From assembly GCF_018596335.1 (NCBI RefSeq), contig NZ_JAHEPS010000001.1, positions 868,001 through 932,000 of the forward strand: a stretch of DNA of 64,000 bases. Direction: 5' to 3'. Source of the DNA: Shewanella jiangmenensis. GTDB taxonomy: Bacteria; Pseudomonadota; Gammaproteobacteria; Enterobacterales; Shewanellaceae. Positions 16,983 to 27,173 of this stretch are shown one piece after another. Made by a program: the position numbers and the translations under genes. The notes under the pieces were generated by a model. It was not told where the DNA came from and searched no databases. It saw only the letters and a program-made list of their open reading frames with translations. Numbering within the stretch: the stretch's first letter is position 1; each line of letters begins with the position of its first letter.

Positions 16983-18071
16983 TCAGATGCTGGCAGGCAG
17001 CCCCTTTTTACGCCGGCGGCTGAGATAAAGATACAGGCCGCTTATTCCCAAAATCAGCGGCATACTGCCAAGCACGGTCCAGACAATCCGGCTGCCCATG
17101 CCGGCAAAATCGCCAAAATGCAGCGCACGGAAGCTGTCATCCACCGTCAGATACCAGGGCTGGCTCGACTGCTCAGTTTTCGTGGTCAACTCGCCGGTTT
17201 GCGGGCTGAAATTGACACTGGCGCTGTAATTGCTCGCCAGTGGATTGACCCCGGGCAGCTTGCCGTAAAAGGTGATATCCAGCTCAGGCTCGGTCGGAAA
17301 TACCAGAAAATTCAGCCGGATCCCCGGCAGTGCCACCTGGGCGCGCTTGAGCAGCTCATCAAAGTTGACCGCCTCGGTGTAAAGCGGGCCTTTGAGCGGT
17401 GGATGCGGCTCTGTTACCTCATGCAGGTCGTGCAGCAACTCCTCTGCGTTCCAATAACCGCCGGTAAAGGCAAGGATAATGAGCACAGGTGCCGCCCAGG
17501 CGCCCGCGAGGCGATGCAATGACGAGTTGCGGACCCGCCAGTCGCCGCGCCAGCGCAGGCTAAAGAGTTTGCGGTAAAACTGGCGGTGCATTTTAAGACC
17601 GCTGATCCCTAAAAACAGCAGCGCCAGCGACGCAAGAAACCCCACAATGGTGCCGCTTGGACCGAGTAAAAAGCGGTAATGCAAATCCACCAGCCAGTCA
17701 CTCAAATAGTCACTGAGCCCCACCGGCTCACTGAGCAGCACGCCGCGATACGGGTCGAGAAACACCTTGGCCCATTCCTGGCTGTCGCGGTGCACAAGAT
17801 ACACGGCGTCACTGCGCACACCATCATCAAAGAGCTCCCAACTGCCAAGCTCATAGGCTGGCAGCTGCTGCTTTATGTGGGTCATCAGGCTGGTCATCGA
17901 TTGCCGTTGCCCCACTTCGGCAGGCGCAGGCAGAGTCGCCTTGCCGGACAGCAGCCAGGCATCCAACTCCGGCTTGAACACCAGGATGGCACCGGTTACC
18001 GACATAATAAAAAGTGGCACCAGCGCCAGTAGGGCCAGCAACCGATGCCATTTAATCCATTGTTTTGACAT
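16983..18071 (-). CDS. PepSY-associated membrane protein (iron-uptake reductase type)
   Basis: 362 residues. Four transmembrane segments (about 12-35, 135-160, 185-205 and 330-350) frame a large periplasmic PepSY-type region. Conserved His sit at the ends of the helices (WHRLLALL, DLHYRFLLG, SLHRLAGAW, LHFGDFAGMG). Proteins of this family accompany siderophore receptors and are thought to reduce ferric siderophores. The start at 18071 is preferred because CAGGGA precedes that ATG; nine further codons upstream are open. It follows the Fur-boxed TonB receptor on the same strand, but a terminator-like hairpin lies between them. Confidence 0.85.
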   Translation of the reverse strand: MSKQWIKWHRLLALLALVPLFIMSVTGAILVFKPELDAWLLSGKATLPAPAEVGQRQSMTSLMTHIKQQLPAYELGSWELFDDGVRSDAVYLVHRDSQEWAKVFLDPYRGVLLSEPVGLSDYLSDWLVDLHYRFLLGPSGTIVGFLASLALLFLGISGLKMHRQFYRKLFSLRWRGDWRVRNSSLHRLAGAWAAPVLIILAFTGGYWNAEELLHDLHEVTEPHPPLKGPLYTEAVNFDELLKRAQVALPGIRLNFLVFPTEPELDITFYGKLPGVNPLASNYSASVNFSPQTGELTTKTEQSSQPWYLTVDDSFRALHFGDFAGMGSRIVWTVLGSMPLILGISGLYLYLSRRRKKGLPASI

Positions 18072-18226
18072 ATTTTCCCTGCGAAATTTCATCTGCAAGC
18101 AGTCTTAGCCAAAAGACCGCGTGGCTGGCAGAGTAGCATTTTGATAATAATTCTCAATTGTAAGACGGAGAATTTACACAAGCGACTGACGGGCAGCAGA
18201 GGGAGTTGTAAAAAGCGGCAATAAAC

Positions 18227-18249
18227 AAAAACCGGCCGGAGCCGGTTTT
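18227..18249. terminator. Hairpin between the TonB receptor and PepSY genes
   Basis: AAAACCGGC / GCCGGTTTT, a 9-bp stem with a CGGA loop, and T-rich sequence on either strand. It could end the receptor transcript or only attenuate read-through into the PepSY gene. Just downstream of it on the plus strand is a 15-bp tandem duplication (GCTGCACTTCTTTTG type, about 18288-18320). Confidence 0.75.
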
Positions 18250-18393
18250 TGCTTTGACTGTTTCGCACGCTGCGCTTTCATCTGCAGCGCTGCACTTCTT
18301 TTGGCTGCACTTCTTGTGGCTGCGAATCGATTTACTACACTGCTTTGCCCGCCATGATGACCACAGCAGGCAAGCAGTTGTAGGACGCCGAGA

Positions 18394-20613
18394 TTAAAAC
18401 GGCAGGCTGTAGCCAAGGCTCACAGTGCGGCCCATGCCTTTGAAATTACGGGTATCGTTTGGCATGGTTTGCGAGTAGTAGGTGTAATAGTCTTCGTTCA
18501 GCAGGTTCTGCAGACCAACCGACAAGCTGCCGCCGTACAGGGGCACAGTGAACGAGGCATCGACCGTGTAATAACCGTCGAAATTGGCGTACTCGCTGCC
18601 ATCGGCCTTGTGGAACTCGCGATCCATAAAGTAATTCAGTTGGATACGGCTGGTCGCCTCAAAGCTGAATTCATGCTCCCAATACAGGTTGACCCGGTTG
18701 GGGGCGATGTTGGCACCATCGAGATCTGTGTCGGTGCGGCCATCCTGATTGGCATCGTAACGCCCTTCGGTGAGCGCCATATTCAGCCCGAGGGTGTCGG
18801 CGTCGCCGACATAGGCATTCAGGCTCGCCTCAATACCACGGATGATGCTTTTCTCGCGCTTGACGCTGTAAATGCCGTCCTGATTGAGCTCAAGCCGCGC
18901 GCCCATATCGCTGCCGGAGTGGAATCCCGCCAGCTTGGCGGTAAAATACTCGCCCTGATAATCGATACCAAGCTCGTAGTTGTCAGTGAGCACAGGCTCA
19001 AGGTTAATGGCGCCATCGACGCTGGCGTTTTCAGCCGGGAAGCTGTTGCCATCACGCAGCAAGCGGCCAATGTCGGCCATGCCAAAGCCCTGGCTGTAGC
19101 TGGAATAGACCCTGAGTGCCGGGGTCAGGTTGTAGCTGGCACCGAGGTTAAACAGGGTCTGGCTGAAATCCGGCTCGCCACCGGCGACCTGCTTGTTGCC
19201 AGCACCCCACAGGGTCTTGTAATCATCCACCTTGAGGGTTGCAAATTCCTGGCGGATCCCGGCCGACAGCGCAAGCTGCGGCAGCGGCTCGAAACTCAGC
19301 TGGGCAAAAGGCGCAATGTTGTCGTAGCGGGTTTCAGGCACCCAGGACACGCCGGTTTGCACCAAATCCTGCTCTGTGGTGTCGCTGAAAAGGTCAAGGC
19401 CATAGGCGAGATCCACGCCAAAGCCCAAGAGATCGTTCGCCAGCAGCGAGGTCTTGAGGCCCCATTTGTTCGAGCGGTTACGGCTTTGCTCGTAATACAG
19501 ATTCTCGCCCTTGTTGGTGGTGGAGCAAGTTGTCAGGCCGGGCGCAGAATCAAACTCGGGATCGTAAAAACTGGCAAAACAGCCGCCGCCGTACACCGCC
19601 TGAAAGTTCTGATTAAACAGCTGCATTTCCAGCTGCTGACCGCCAATATCATTATGCTTGTACACCAGGCTTGAGGTGGTCACCCGGTTGTTGGCCGCGT
19701 CCCACGGCTGGCTTTGCTCCACCGCCGAAGTGGGAATGTCGTTGGCGACACTGCCCTTCACCGCCATCCAGTTGCCATTATTGTTCATCCGGAAGTGGTT
19801 AATCATAAGCTCGAGGCGCGAATCGTCCATGTCGTAGCCGAACTTGAGGAACAGGTCTTTGCTTTGGCTGTCCATCGACTCGCCCTGGGTAGTATCAACC
19901 CCAATCACGTCGCCGTTGGCATCGTAATACACGCCGCTGCTGTGATAGCCGACAGAGCCGAGCATATCGAGCGCGCCGCTGCTGCCGGAAAAGCTGTAGT
20001 TGGCGCCAAAGCTCAGGCTGTCGTGGCTCAGGTCGGTCGGCGCCGATACGTCCAGACTGAGCTTATGACCGCTGTCATCGGGTTTCTTGGTGATGTAGTT
20101 GATGATACCGCCCTGGGCACCGAGACCATGCAAGGCGTTGGCGCCGTGGATAATTTCAATGCGCTCAATCATGTCAGGATCAATTGTCTGGCCCGAGCGG
20201 CCGCCGCTTCGAAGCGGATTGGATTGAGGCACGCCATCAATCATGATAAGTGGAGCACGACCGCGCAGGGTCTCGCCTGTGTTGCTCATCTTCTGCCGGC
20301 TTGGCGAAAACCCGGGCGCGAGGTTACCTATGATGGTGGACAGGTCGCGACTTGCCGCCAACTGCTGCTGCAGCGTTTCCTGGTCAATTACAGTCACAGT
20401 ATTGGGAATAGCGCTGACGGGCTTTGCCATGCGGCTTGAGGTAATGACCATCTTTTCAATCGGCTGCTGCGACTGACTGGCGACAGCCGTGTCATTTTCG
20501 GCCTCTGCAGGAAGATTTTGCGTGGCAGCATCAGCATTGGCATGGGCAAACTGGGGGGCAACGATGGCTGTGACAACGGCCAGCGCCAGGGCAGTGGGAG
20601 CAAATTTCATCAT
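18394..20613 (-). CDS. TonB-dependent siderophore receptor
   Basis: Outer-membrane receptor, 739 residues. Signal peptide ends near AHANA (about residue 26); a TonB-box-like IEKMVITSS sits at about 53-61; the plug domain shows VTVIDQETLQQQLAASRDLSTIIGNLAPGFSPSRQKMSNTGETLRGR and MIERIEIIHGANALHGLGAQGGIINYITKKP, and the 22-strand barrel ends in a terminal aromatic (GYSLPF). The Fur box at 20695-20713 implies iron control. The two Cys in its loop (GGCFASFYDPEFDSAPGLTTC) may form a disulfide. Ferric catecholate or hydroxamate ligand cannot be decided. Confidence 0.93.
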   Translation of the reverse strand: MMKFAPTALALAVVTAIVAPQFAHANADAATQNLPAEAENDTAVASQSQQPIEKMVITSSRMAKPVSAIPNTVTVIDQETLQQQLAASRDLSTIIGNLAPGFSPSRQKMSNTGETLRGRAPLIMIDGVPQSNPLRSGGRSGQTIDPDMIERIEIIHGANALHGLGAQGGIINYITKKPDDSGHKLSLDVSAPTDLSHDSLSFGANYSFSGSSGALDMLGSVGYHSSGVYYDANGDVIGVDTTQGESMDSQSKDLFLKFGYDMDDSRLELMINHFRMNNNGNWMAVKGSVANDIPTSAVEQSQPWDAANNRVTTSSLVYKHNDIGGQQLEMQLFNQNFQAVYGGGCFASFYDPEFDSAPGLTTCSTTNKGENLYYEQSRNRSNKWGLKTSLLANDLLGFGVDLAYGLDLFSDTTEQDLVQTGVSWVPETRYDNIAPFAQLSFEPLPQLALSAGIRQEFATLKVDDYKTLWGAGNKQVAGGEPDFSQTLFNLGASYNLTPALRVYSSYSQGFGMADIGRLLRDGNSFPAENASVDGAINLEPVLTDNYELGIDYQGEYFTAKLAGFHSGSDMGARLELNQDGIYSVKREKSIIRGIEASLNAYVGDADTLGLNMALTEGRYDANQDGRTDTDLDGANIAPNRVNLYWEHEFSFEATSRIQLNYFMDREFHKADGSEYANFDGYYTVDASFTVPLYGGSLSVGLQNLLNEDYYTYYSQTMPNDTRNFKGMGRTVSLGYSLPF

Positions 20614-20694
20614 GGTTCCTGTCTCTCTTTCACCCCGTGGGGCGAATGTAGTCCGGGGACGTGAGTGGCAACGGCGCTCCCTGCCAAAAACTCA

Positions 20695-20713
20695 AATGAT
20701 AATCTGTATCATT
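20695..20713. promoter_or_regulatory. Fur box of the TonB siderophore receptor
   Basis: AATGATAATCTGTATCATT, a 19-bp imperfect palindrome matching the classical Fur consensus, about 82 bp before the receptor start. Iron-dependent repression is expected. Confidence 0.85.
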
Positions 20714-21078
20714 CGTATAATTGATGCGAAGTATAAGGATCTGCTCAGGCACTGTCCAGTAGAGTGCAAACTCAAACTTGCCAAAAACCAATGTGAATGC
20801 TGATGTTTAGACGAATGTGTTCGACGGGAAAATGGTCGTTACACCGATAATTCCACCATTTATCAGGCGGGTTTTGCCTGCTTATCGCGGTTTACCATGC
20901 GATCACAGGTAAAATTGACGCCAGGCAGGCAAAAGATTTTTTGGAGACTGGGATCCGGCGCGCATTCCTGCAAGCCGACAAAACCATCTGTACGTAAAAA
21001 CAACAGTGCGTAAAAACCCGAGTGCAAAGACATCAGCGCAAAAACCCGAGCGCACAAACATGAAGGCGCAAAAACAAC

Positions 21079-21110
21079 AAAGCCGCCCTGAATTTCATCA
21101 GGACGGCTTT
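21079..21110 (-). terminator. Terminator after lysS
   Basis: The stem AAAGCCG-C-CCTGA / TCAGG-A-CGGCTTT has one mismatch and a 6-base loop. Read on the minus strand it is followed by TTGTTGTTTTTGCG. It lies 67 bp after the lysS stop, with the tandem repeats in between. Confidence 0.75.
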
Positions 21111-21119
21111 GATATTAAG

Positions 21120-21180
21120 GCTTTACGCTAAAGGGCTTATGCGAAGTGCTTACGCTAAAGCCCTTATGCGAAAGGCTTAG
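21120..21180. repeat. Tandem repeat across the lysS stop codon
   Basis: Two imperfect units of 27-28 bp (GCTTTACGCTAAAGGGCTTATGCGAAGT type), each made of two related halves of about 14 bp, and a third partial copy (GCTTAG) that includes the lysS stop at 21177-21179. Confidence 0.8.
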
Positions 21181-22679
21181 GCCTGTGGACGCATGGCCGG
21201 GAACAGGATCACGTCACGAATGGTGTGGGTGTTGGTAAACAGCATCACCAGACGGTCGATACCAATGCCCTGACCAGCGGTTGGTGGCAGGCCGTGTTCC
21301 AGTGCGGTGATAAAGTCAGCATCGTAGAACATGGCTTCGTCGTCACCGGCATCCTTGGCTTCTACCTGTGCCTTAAAGCGGTTGTCCTGATCTTCAGCAT
21401 CGTTAAGCTCGCTGAAGCCGTTGGCCACTTCACGGCCGCCGATGAAGAACTCGAAACGGTCGGTGATGAAGTCGTTACCATCGCTGCGACGGGCCAGCGG
21501 CGAAATGTCCGCAGGGTAGCCGGTGATGAAGGTTGGCTGCATCAGCTTAGGCTCGGCGGTCTCACCGAAGATCTCCTCAAGCAGCTGTCCGCAGCTCCAG
21601 AAGGTTTCGATTTCGATACCGACATCCTTGGCGAGCTTACGCATGAAGTCGAGGTTCTTCACTTCTTCGTAGGTCATGGCCTGGATGGTGGCATTGTCAG
21701 GATTGTAGTGCTTGATGGCTTCCAGCATGCTCATACGGGCAAATGGGCCGCCAAAATCAATCACATGCTCACCGTAAGGCAGCTTGGTGTCACCCAGCAG
21801 ATCCAAAGCGATGCTGGAGAGCATCTCCTCGGTCAGGTTGATGAGGTCGTTGTAGTCGGCGTAGGCCATATAGAATTCCATCATGGTGAATTCTGGGTTA
21901 TGGCGTGGCGACAGACCTTCGTTACGGAAGTTACGGTTGATTTCAAACACGCGCTCGAAACCACCCACCACCAGACGCTTCAGATACAGCTCTGGGGCGA
22001 TACGCAGGTACATTTCGATGTCCAGCGCATTGTGATGCGTCACGAACGGACGGGCAGAAGCGCCGCCTGGGATCACGTGCATCATCGGGGTTTCAACTTC
22101 CATGAACTCTTTTTTGATCATAAAGTTACGGATAGCGGCAACCACTTTGGAGCGCATCTTGAACGCTTCGCGTGAGTCTTCGTTAACGATAAGGTCAACG
22201 TAACGCTGGCGATAGCGGGTTTCCTGATCGGTCAGGCCGTGGAATTTTTCCGGCAGCGGACGCAGTGCCTTGGTCAGCAGCTGGTAGCTTTCCATGTTGA
22301 CGTACAGGTCGCCCTTGCCAGACAGGTGCAGAGTGCCTTCAACGCCGATGATGTCACCAATGTCCAGACCCACATAACGTTCTTTCAGATCGGCCTGAAC
22401 GTCTTTGTCGGCATACACCTGAATGCGGCCGGACACGTCCTGCAGCACCAGGAAGGGGCCACGCTTGGCCATCACACGACCGGCAACGGCGGTCTTGAAG
22501 CCCAGGGCCTCCAGCTCTTCTTTGCTGTTGGCACCAAACTCGGCCTGAAGCTCAGCGGCCTTGTGTTTACGGCGGAAGGTGTTCGGGTGACCATTGGCCG
22601 GGCAGCTCTTGCGAACGTGGTCCAGCTTGGCACGACGTTCCGCAATCAGCTTGTTCTCGTCTTGAATGTGTTCAGTCAT
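21177..22679 (-). CDS. lysS: Lysyl-tRNA synthetase
   Basis: Class IIb aminoacyl-tRNA synthetase that charges tRNA-Lys; 500 residues, the usual length. N-terminal OB-fold anticodon-binding domain ([25 protein letters not shown], about residues 65-90), motif 1 region ([31 protein letters not shown]), motif 2 ([29 protein letters not shown]) and motif 3 near the C-terminus ([19 protein letters not shown]). The ATG at 22679 is chosen by homology and because it lies 19 bp after prfB, as in the prfB-lysS operon of E. coli; the open frame extends upstream only into the prfB shadow. Confidence 0.98.
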   Translation of the reverse strand: MTEHIQDENKLIAERRAKLDHVRKSCPANGHPNTFRRKHKAAELQAEFGANSKEELEALGFKTAVAGRVMAKRGPFLVLQDVSGRIQVYADKDVQADLKERYVGLDIGDIIGVEGTLHLSGKGDLYVNMESYQLLTKALRPLPEKFHGLTDQETRYRQRYVDLIVNEDSREAFKMRSKVVAAIRNFMIKKEFMEVETPMMHVIPGGASARPFVTHHNALDIEMYLRIAPELYLKRLVVGGFERVFEINRNFRNEGLSPRHNPEFTMMEFYMAYADYNDLINLTEEMLSSIALDLLGDTKLPYGEHVIDFGGPFARMSMLEAIKHYNPDNATIQAMTYEEVKNLDFMRKLAKDVGIEIETFWSCGQLLEEIFGETAEPKLMQPTFITGYPADISPLARRSDGNDFITDRFEFFIGGREVANGFSELNDAEDQDNRFKAQVEAKDAGDDEAMFYDADFITALEHGLPPTAGQGIGIDRLVMLFTNTHTIRDVILFPAMRPQA

Positions 22680-22698
22680 CGTCTCTTCTCGCAGTAAA

Positions 22699-23797
22699 TT
22701 ACAGCCCGGATTTGAGGCTTGCTTCAATAAACTTGTCCAGATCGCCGTCCAGCACCGATTGGGTGTTACGGGTCTCGACGCCGGTACGCAGATCCTTGAT
22801 GCGGGAATCGTCCAGCACGTAGGAGCGGATTTGACTGCCCCAACCGATGTCGGACTTGGCATCTTCGGCCGCTTGCTTTTCGGCGTTCTGCTTTTGCAGT
22901 TCCAGTTCAAACAGCTTGGCTTTCAGCTGTTTCATGGCGGTGTCTTTGTTTTTGTGCTGAGAGCGGTCGTTCTGACACTGCACCACGGTGTTGGTGGGCA
23001 AGTGGGTGATACGTACCGCAGATTCAGTCCGGTTTACGTGCTGCCCACCGGCACCAGAGGCGCGGTAAACGTCGATACGCAGATCGGCCGGGTTGATATC
23101 AATCTCAATCGAATCATCGATTTCCGGATACACGAACACGGAGCAGAACGAGGTGTGACGACGGCCGCTGGAGTCGAATGGCGACTTACGCACCAGGCGG
23201 TGAACGCCGGTTTCAGTGCGCAGCCAGCCGTAGGCGTACTCGCCGGTGAACTTGATGGTGGCACTCTTGATGCCCGCCACGTCACCGTCTGATACTTCAA
23301 TCAGCTCAGGTTTAAAATCGTGGGCCTCGCCCCAGCGCAGATACATACGCAACACCATGTCGGCCCAATCCTGAGCCTCGGTACCACCGGAGCCTGACTG
23401 AATGTCGAGATAGCAGTCAGAGGCGTCCTGCTGGCCGGAGAACATACGACGGAATTCAAGCTCTTCCAGGCGCTTTTCAAGGCCATCCAGCTCGGATTTG
23501 GCATCTTCGAAAGTGCCTTCGTCTTCTTCTTCGACCGCCAGCTCCAGCAGGCCTTCGACGTCCTCAAGACCTGTGTCCAGAGTGTCGATGGTCTTTACCA
23601 CCAGCTCCAGGCTGGCGCGCTCTTTACCCAGATTCTGGGCACGCTCGGGTTCGTTCCATACATCAGAGCTTTCCAGCTCACGGGTCACTTCTTCCAGACG
23701 CTCTTTCTTGGCGTCGTAGTCAAAGATACCCCCTAAGGAGCGAAGTGCGATCGGCAAGCTCCTTGATTTTGTATTTAACCGGATTGATTTCAAACAT
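22699..23797 (-). CDS. prfB: Peptide chain release factor 2, programmed +1 frameshift
   Basis: RF2 recognises UAA and UGA and triggers peptide release. The protein is 365 residues (25 + 340), exactly the E. coli length. The first 25 codons start at the ATG at 23797 ([25 protein letters not shown]) and end with CTT-TGA; the rest is in the +1 frame ([12 protein letters not shown]...). The catalytic GGQ loop is in [18 protein letters not shown]. An SPF-type anticodon-recognition tripeptide is seen in [16 protein letters not shown] naive reading starting at 23793 gives a wrong N-terminus. lysS follows 19 bp downstream. Confidence 0.98.
23720..23734 (-). promoter_or_regulatory. prfB: prfB autoregulatory frameshift site
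   Basis: Read on the minus strand: an internal Shine-Dalgarno AGGGGG (23734-23729), TAT, the slippery CTT (23725-23723), the in-frame stop TGA (23722-23720) and C. The spacing is the canonical one. Low RF2 lets the ribosome slip +1 from CUU to UUU and continue; abundant RF2 terminates at the UGA. Confidence 0.97.
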
Positions 23798-24084
23798 GAG
23801 AGTCAACTTAAATCGATTGGATTAACGGAAAAATTAAACGGCGTATTCTAGCAAACTGACCGGATTGTTACCAGTTCAGACGTCCGGAAATCCGCGGCCA
23901 TCCGGGTTATTTTTTATCAGCCTGCCAATATCGCCGAAACAGCACAAAACGCCGGGCGAAACAAAGCAAAGCGCCCTCTTCTGCACGCAGCGCCGTATCC
24001 GCAAGATAAAACTGCACCCAAATCAGCAGCTAATATTTATCACTGATTTTTATCGCCCCGCAGAGCAGGGGCTATACTTTGGCG

Positions 24085-25068
24085 ATGGACGAAAAAAAAC
24101 CAACATGCTGCTATCACGAAGATGAGGGATTCTCCTGCAGTGAGCCTGCAGGCCCAAGCGGCCTGTGCTACTGGCACGACCCCCGCATCACCAAAGATGG
24201 CCCGGACGATAAAGCCAAACTCGAAGCATACGCCCGCGGCGGTGGCATGCTCAGAGGCGTGCACCTGAAACGGGCCAATCTTGCCGGCATCGACCTTGTC
24301 AAACATCACTCCAAAACCGGCTACGACATGAGCCATGCCGAGCTGTACCGCGCCAATCTGCAGGGCGCGCACCTGTTTAATCTCAACCTCGAAAACGCCA
24401 GCCTGATGAAAGCGGATTTACGGGAGGCCAATATTCACTGCGCCAATTTGCTCAACACCAACCTGCTCGGGATCAAATGGTTTGGCGCCAAAATCGAAAA
24501 CATCAGTACCGGCAAACTCATCAAACAGGAAAAGCTGGCAATGGAGGCCGAGAAAGTGGGCGAAATGGAAATCGCCATTGACTACTTTGAACAAGCCGAA
24601 GAAATCTACCGTGATTTACGTAAAGCCGCTGAACGCGAAGGATTATTTGCCATGGCAGGGCATTTTATTCAGAAAGAGCTCACCATGCGACGCCACCAGC
24701 TGCCCAAGTATTCAAAGGCACGCCTGGTATCAAAATTGGTTGACGTATTTTGCGGTTATGGCGAATCGCCAATGCGGGTCATCGGCTTTTCCATGATGCT
24801 CATTCTGATTTGTGCCGTGCTGTATTTCTTCACAGGTCTCAGCTACGGCGGCACTGAACACGTATTTCGGCCAGAAAACACCTTCAGCCGAAACTTTTAC
24901 CTTTTTTTCAATTGCATATACTATTCAGTCGTCACCTTTACCACCCTTGGCTACGGCGACTTTACCCCCATAGGTTTTTCAAGGCTAATCGCCGCCATCG
25001 AAGCCTTCACCGGCAGTTTTACCATCGCCCTGTTTGTGGTGGTATTTGTGAAAAAAATGACCCGCTGA
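24085..25068 (+). CDS. Pentapeptide-repeat / two-TM ion channel fusion protein
   Basis: 327 residues with three parts. An N-terminal Cys/His cluster (CCYHEDEGFSC ... GLCYWHD, residues about 8-35) could bind a metal. A pentapeptide-repeat solenoid spans about residues 52-130 (LKRANLAGIDL, AELYRANLQGAHLFNLNLENASLMKADLREANIHCANLLNTNL). A helical linker with a TPR-like stretch (GEMEIAIDYFEQAEEIYRDLRKAAEREG) leads to two transmembrane helices with a pore loop TFTTLGYGDFTP at about residue 288-299, the signature of potassium-type channels (GYGD filter). This is a potassium or cation channel of unknown gating. Start at ATG 24085; the TTG two codons upstream is less likely. Confidence 0.88.
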   Translation: MDEKKPTCCYHEDEGFSCSEPAGPSGLCYWHDPRITKDGPDDKAKLEAYARGGGMLRGVHLKRANLAGIDLVKHHSKTGYDMSHAELYRANLQGAHLFNLNLENASLMKADLREANIHCANLLNTNLLGIKWFGAKIENISTGKLIKQEKLAMEAEKVGEMEIAIDYFEQAEEIYRDLRKAAEREGLFAMAGHFIQKELTMRRHQLPKYSKARLVSKLVDVFCGYGESPMRVIGFSMMLILICAVLYFFTGLSYGGTEHVFRPENTFSRNFYLFFNCIYYSVVTFTTLGYGDFTPIGFSRLIAAIEAFTGSFTIALFVVVFVKKMTR

Positions 25069-25135
25069 CCCCTAGGTTGCTGACGCCACGCCAACTGTAA
25101 TTCTGAGCGCAAATCGCGCGACCTGAGCCAATAAC

Positions 25136-25157
25136 AAGGGCACACTCGGGTGCCTTT
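25136..25157. terminator. Weak hairpin between the channel and chemoreceptor genes
   Basis: A short stem GGCAC / GTGCC with AAG and TTT arms (one G-T pair), located between the convergent channel gene (stop 25068) and chemoreceptor (stop 25175). Confidence 0.4.
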
Positions 25158-25174
25158 GTCCTGCCCGGCGCTTG

Positions 25175-26851
25175 TCACACCTTAAACTGCCCCACCAGCT
25201 GCGCCAACTGGCCGCCTTCGGTGGATACGGTGCGGCTCACGGCGCTCGCCTGCAGGCTCGATGCCAGCAGCGCATTCACTATCTCCTGAATGGCGTAAAC
25301 GTTGCGGTTAATCTCTTCGGTTACTGAGCTTTGCTCGGTAGCCGCGGTGGCGATTTGGGTGCTCATGTCATTGATGGCGGTGACGGCGCTGGTGACCGCG
25401 CCAAGGCTGTCGGAAATCGCCTGGGAAGAAGCCACCGAGCGCTCACAGCTTTGCTGACTCTCATCCATGGTTTTTACCGCCGTGGCCACCAGCTTATGCA
25501 GCTCGGTGAGCATCTCATTGATTTCCAGGGTGCTGGCCTGAGTACGGCTGGCAAGGCTTCGTACCTCATCGGCGACTACCGCAAAACCACGGCCCTGTTC
25601 CCCGGCGCGGGCAGCCTCAATGGCGGCGTTAAGTGCCAGCAGATTGGTCTGCTCGGCAATACCGCCGATAACCGACAGTACCGAGTTGATTTTCTTCGAT
25701 TGCTCACTGAGCGAGGTGATGTTTGCCGCCGCCTCGTTAACCTGCCGCATCAGGGTCGATATTTCCCTGACCGATGAATCGACACAGGCCTGAGCGCGGG
25801 CCACATCGTCGGTTGCGGCGTGGGTTGCCTCCGCCACCTGGGTAGTATTTTGCGCCACTTCGGCGGCGGTGGAGGACATCTGGGTAATCGCCGTCACCAC
25901 CTGATCGGTTTCGTTGTTGTGATTGCCAAGCTGCAGCGCCATTTCGGAGGTTTGGCGGTCTATGTCGACAGCCGCCTGCTTCACCCGGGTGGTGGTGTCG
26001 GCCACATCGCGGATTATCCGCTGCAGCTTGTCAACAAACAGATTAAAGGCATTGCCAAGCTCGGCGATTTCATCCTGCCCTTTTACGTTAAGCCGCGAGC
26101 GCAAATCGCCGTCGCCACGGGCGATATCGTTCAGGCTGTCGACCATGCTGCGAATGGGCACCACCATGCGGTTGGAGGCAATAGTGATGGCAATCAGGGT
26201 CGCCAATGTCAGCAGGGACGACATCAGCAGGATCCCGAGTGCTTTATCGACCATGGCGCTGCTTGCCATGTCGCGATACCCATCCACCACAGCATCGATG
26301 TCGTCAATGTACACCCCGGTGCCGACCAGCGAATCGGTGCCGGGAATAGGCGCTGCGTAACTGATTTTTTCCACCAATCCTTCGACGCCGGGCTTGGCAT
26401 GAAAGTAGCTGCTGAAATCGCCGCCACGGCGGGCCGAGTCAATCAGCCCCACCACAATTTTGGTGCCGCTCGGGTCGGTCATGCCGATAAGATTGGTGCC
26501 CTCCTGCTCGGGCTTGGCACCATGAAACACACTGAGGCCGGCGTAATCGTAAATAAAGAAATAACCGGCTGCGCCGAATTTAAGCTGCCGCAGCGCGCCG
26601 TTCACATCACCTTTATCGCCGAGTTGCCGCTGATACACTATGGTGGCGAGCGCCATGTCGGTTGCATCTTTAAGCTGCTGTTTTCGCTCGTTTACCAACT
26701 TGTCTTTAAACAGGGCAACTGAATCGTGCAGCGCCTGGCTTTCCAGTCGCCACGAATAGGCCATCACAGCCGTGAGGATAATTATCAAAGGAGCCAGCGA
26801 CAGCAGCAGAAACTTGCTGCGCAGGCTGTAATTCGACATCGACATGGACAT
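25175..26851 (-). CDS. Methyl-accepting chemotaxis protein with Cache sensor
   Basis: 558 residues. TM1 at about 12-32, then a periplasmic single Cache domain (sCache-2-like: [93 protein letters not shown]), TM2 at about 205-228, HAMP, and the signalling tip [32 protein letters not shown]. sCache-2 domains bind small organic acids or amines. The ATG at 26851 has a GGGGG-type site 7 bases upstream; the MSMSMS opening also offers two later ATGs. Monocistronic. Confidence 0.95.
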   Translation of the reverse strand: MSMSMSNYSLRSKFLLLSLAPLIIILTAVMAYSWRLESQALHDSVALFKDKLVNERKQQLKDATDMALATIVYQRQLGDKGDVNGALRQLKFGAAGYFFIYDYAGLSVFHGAKPEQEGTNLIGMTDPSGTKIVVGLIDSARRGGDFSSYFHAKPGVEGLVEKISYAAPIPGTDSLVGTGVYIDDIDAVVDGYRDMASSAMVDKALGILLMSSLLTLATLIAITIASNRMVVPIRSMVDSLNDIARGDGDLRSRLNVKGQDEIAELGNAFNLFVDKLQRIIRDVADTTTRVKQAAVDIDRQTSEMALQLGNHNNETDQVVTAITQMSSTAAEVAQNTTQVAEATHAATDDVARAQACVDSSVREISTLMRQVNEAAANITSLSEQSKKINSVLSVIGGIAEQTNLLALNAAIEAARAGEQGRGFAVVADEVRSLASRTQASTLEINEMLTELHKLVATAVKTMDESQQSCERSVASSQAISDSLGAVTSAVTAINDMSTQIATAATEQSSVTEEINRNVYAIQEIVNALLASSLQASAVSRTVSTEGGQLAQLVGQFKV

Positions 26852-27153
26852 AACTTAACCCCCGTGGCAACCACAGCGCCTGACTGAACATTCCTGTTGC
26901 CAGCGCCAGCGATAACACCCGCTCGCCAATCCATAGCCCATCAAGAGAGTATAGTCCGGTCTGAACTTGGGCTTTAGCATGAATGAGGAATTCGCCCAGA
27001 GGGCAAAGCAGCAAAACACTTATCGGAGGGAATACCGCAGCCACAAATAAGACACGCGCTAACGCTATTCAGACATTTGCTCACGCAAATCCAGATAATC
27101 CACGCGGCTAAAGGGCACAAAGCCCGATGTGTTAACGGCGGAAGAAGTCGGAG
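26852..27153. other. Intergenic region
   Basis: 302 bp upstream of the Cache chemoreceptor. It holds its promoter and the outer copy of a 22-bp tandem duplication. No gene of convincing composition was seen. Confidence 0.6.
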
Positions 27154-27173
27154 TTAACGGCGGAAGAAGTCGA
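27131..27173. repeat. 22-bp tandem duplication over the cytochrome b-like stop
   Basis: The unit GTTAACGGCGGAAGAAGTCGGA occurs at 27131-27152 and again, with one end base changed, at 27153-27173. The inner copy contains the stop codon and the last five codons of the minus-strand cytochrome-like gene; the outer copy is an untranslated echo. Near identity suggests a recent event. Confidence 0.93.

Larger units (their letters stand above)
20614..21176. other. Intergenic region with Fur box, degenerate repeats and lysS terminator
   Basis: 563 bp. It contains the Fur box at 20695-20713, a run of imperfect repeats around 20990-21070 (units such as GCGTAAAAACCCGAG / GCGCAAAAACCCGAG), the lysS terminator and the repeats next to the lysS stop. 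A 64-codon minus-strand frame at 20863-21057 is present, but its composition is not convincing. Confidence 0.7.

Noticed and set aside
18469..19674. 401-codon plus-strand open frame
   Set aside because: Antisense to the TonB siderophore receptor; no recognisable domain.
20863..21057. 64-codon minus-strand frame between TonB receptor and lysS
   Set aside because: Overlaps degenerate repeats, has no ribosome site and no family features.
21225..22175. 316-codon plus-strand open frame
   Set aside because: Antisense to lysS, which has all synthetase motifs.
22680..22910. N-terminal extension of lysS to 577 residues
   Set aside because: It runs into the prfB coding sequence in another frame; the authentic start at 22679 is supported by homology and operon spacing.
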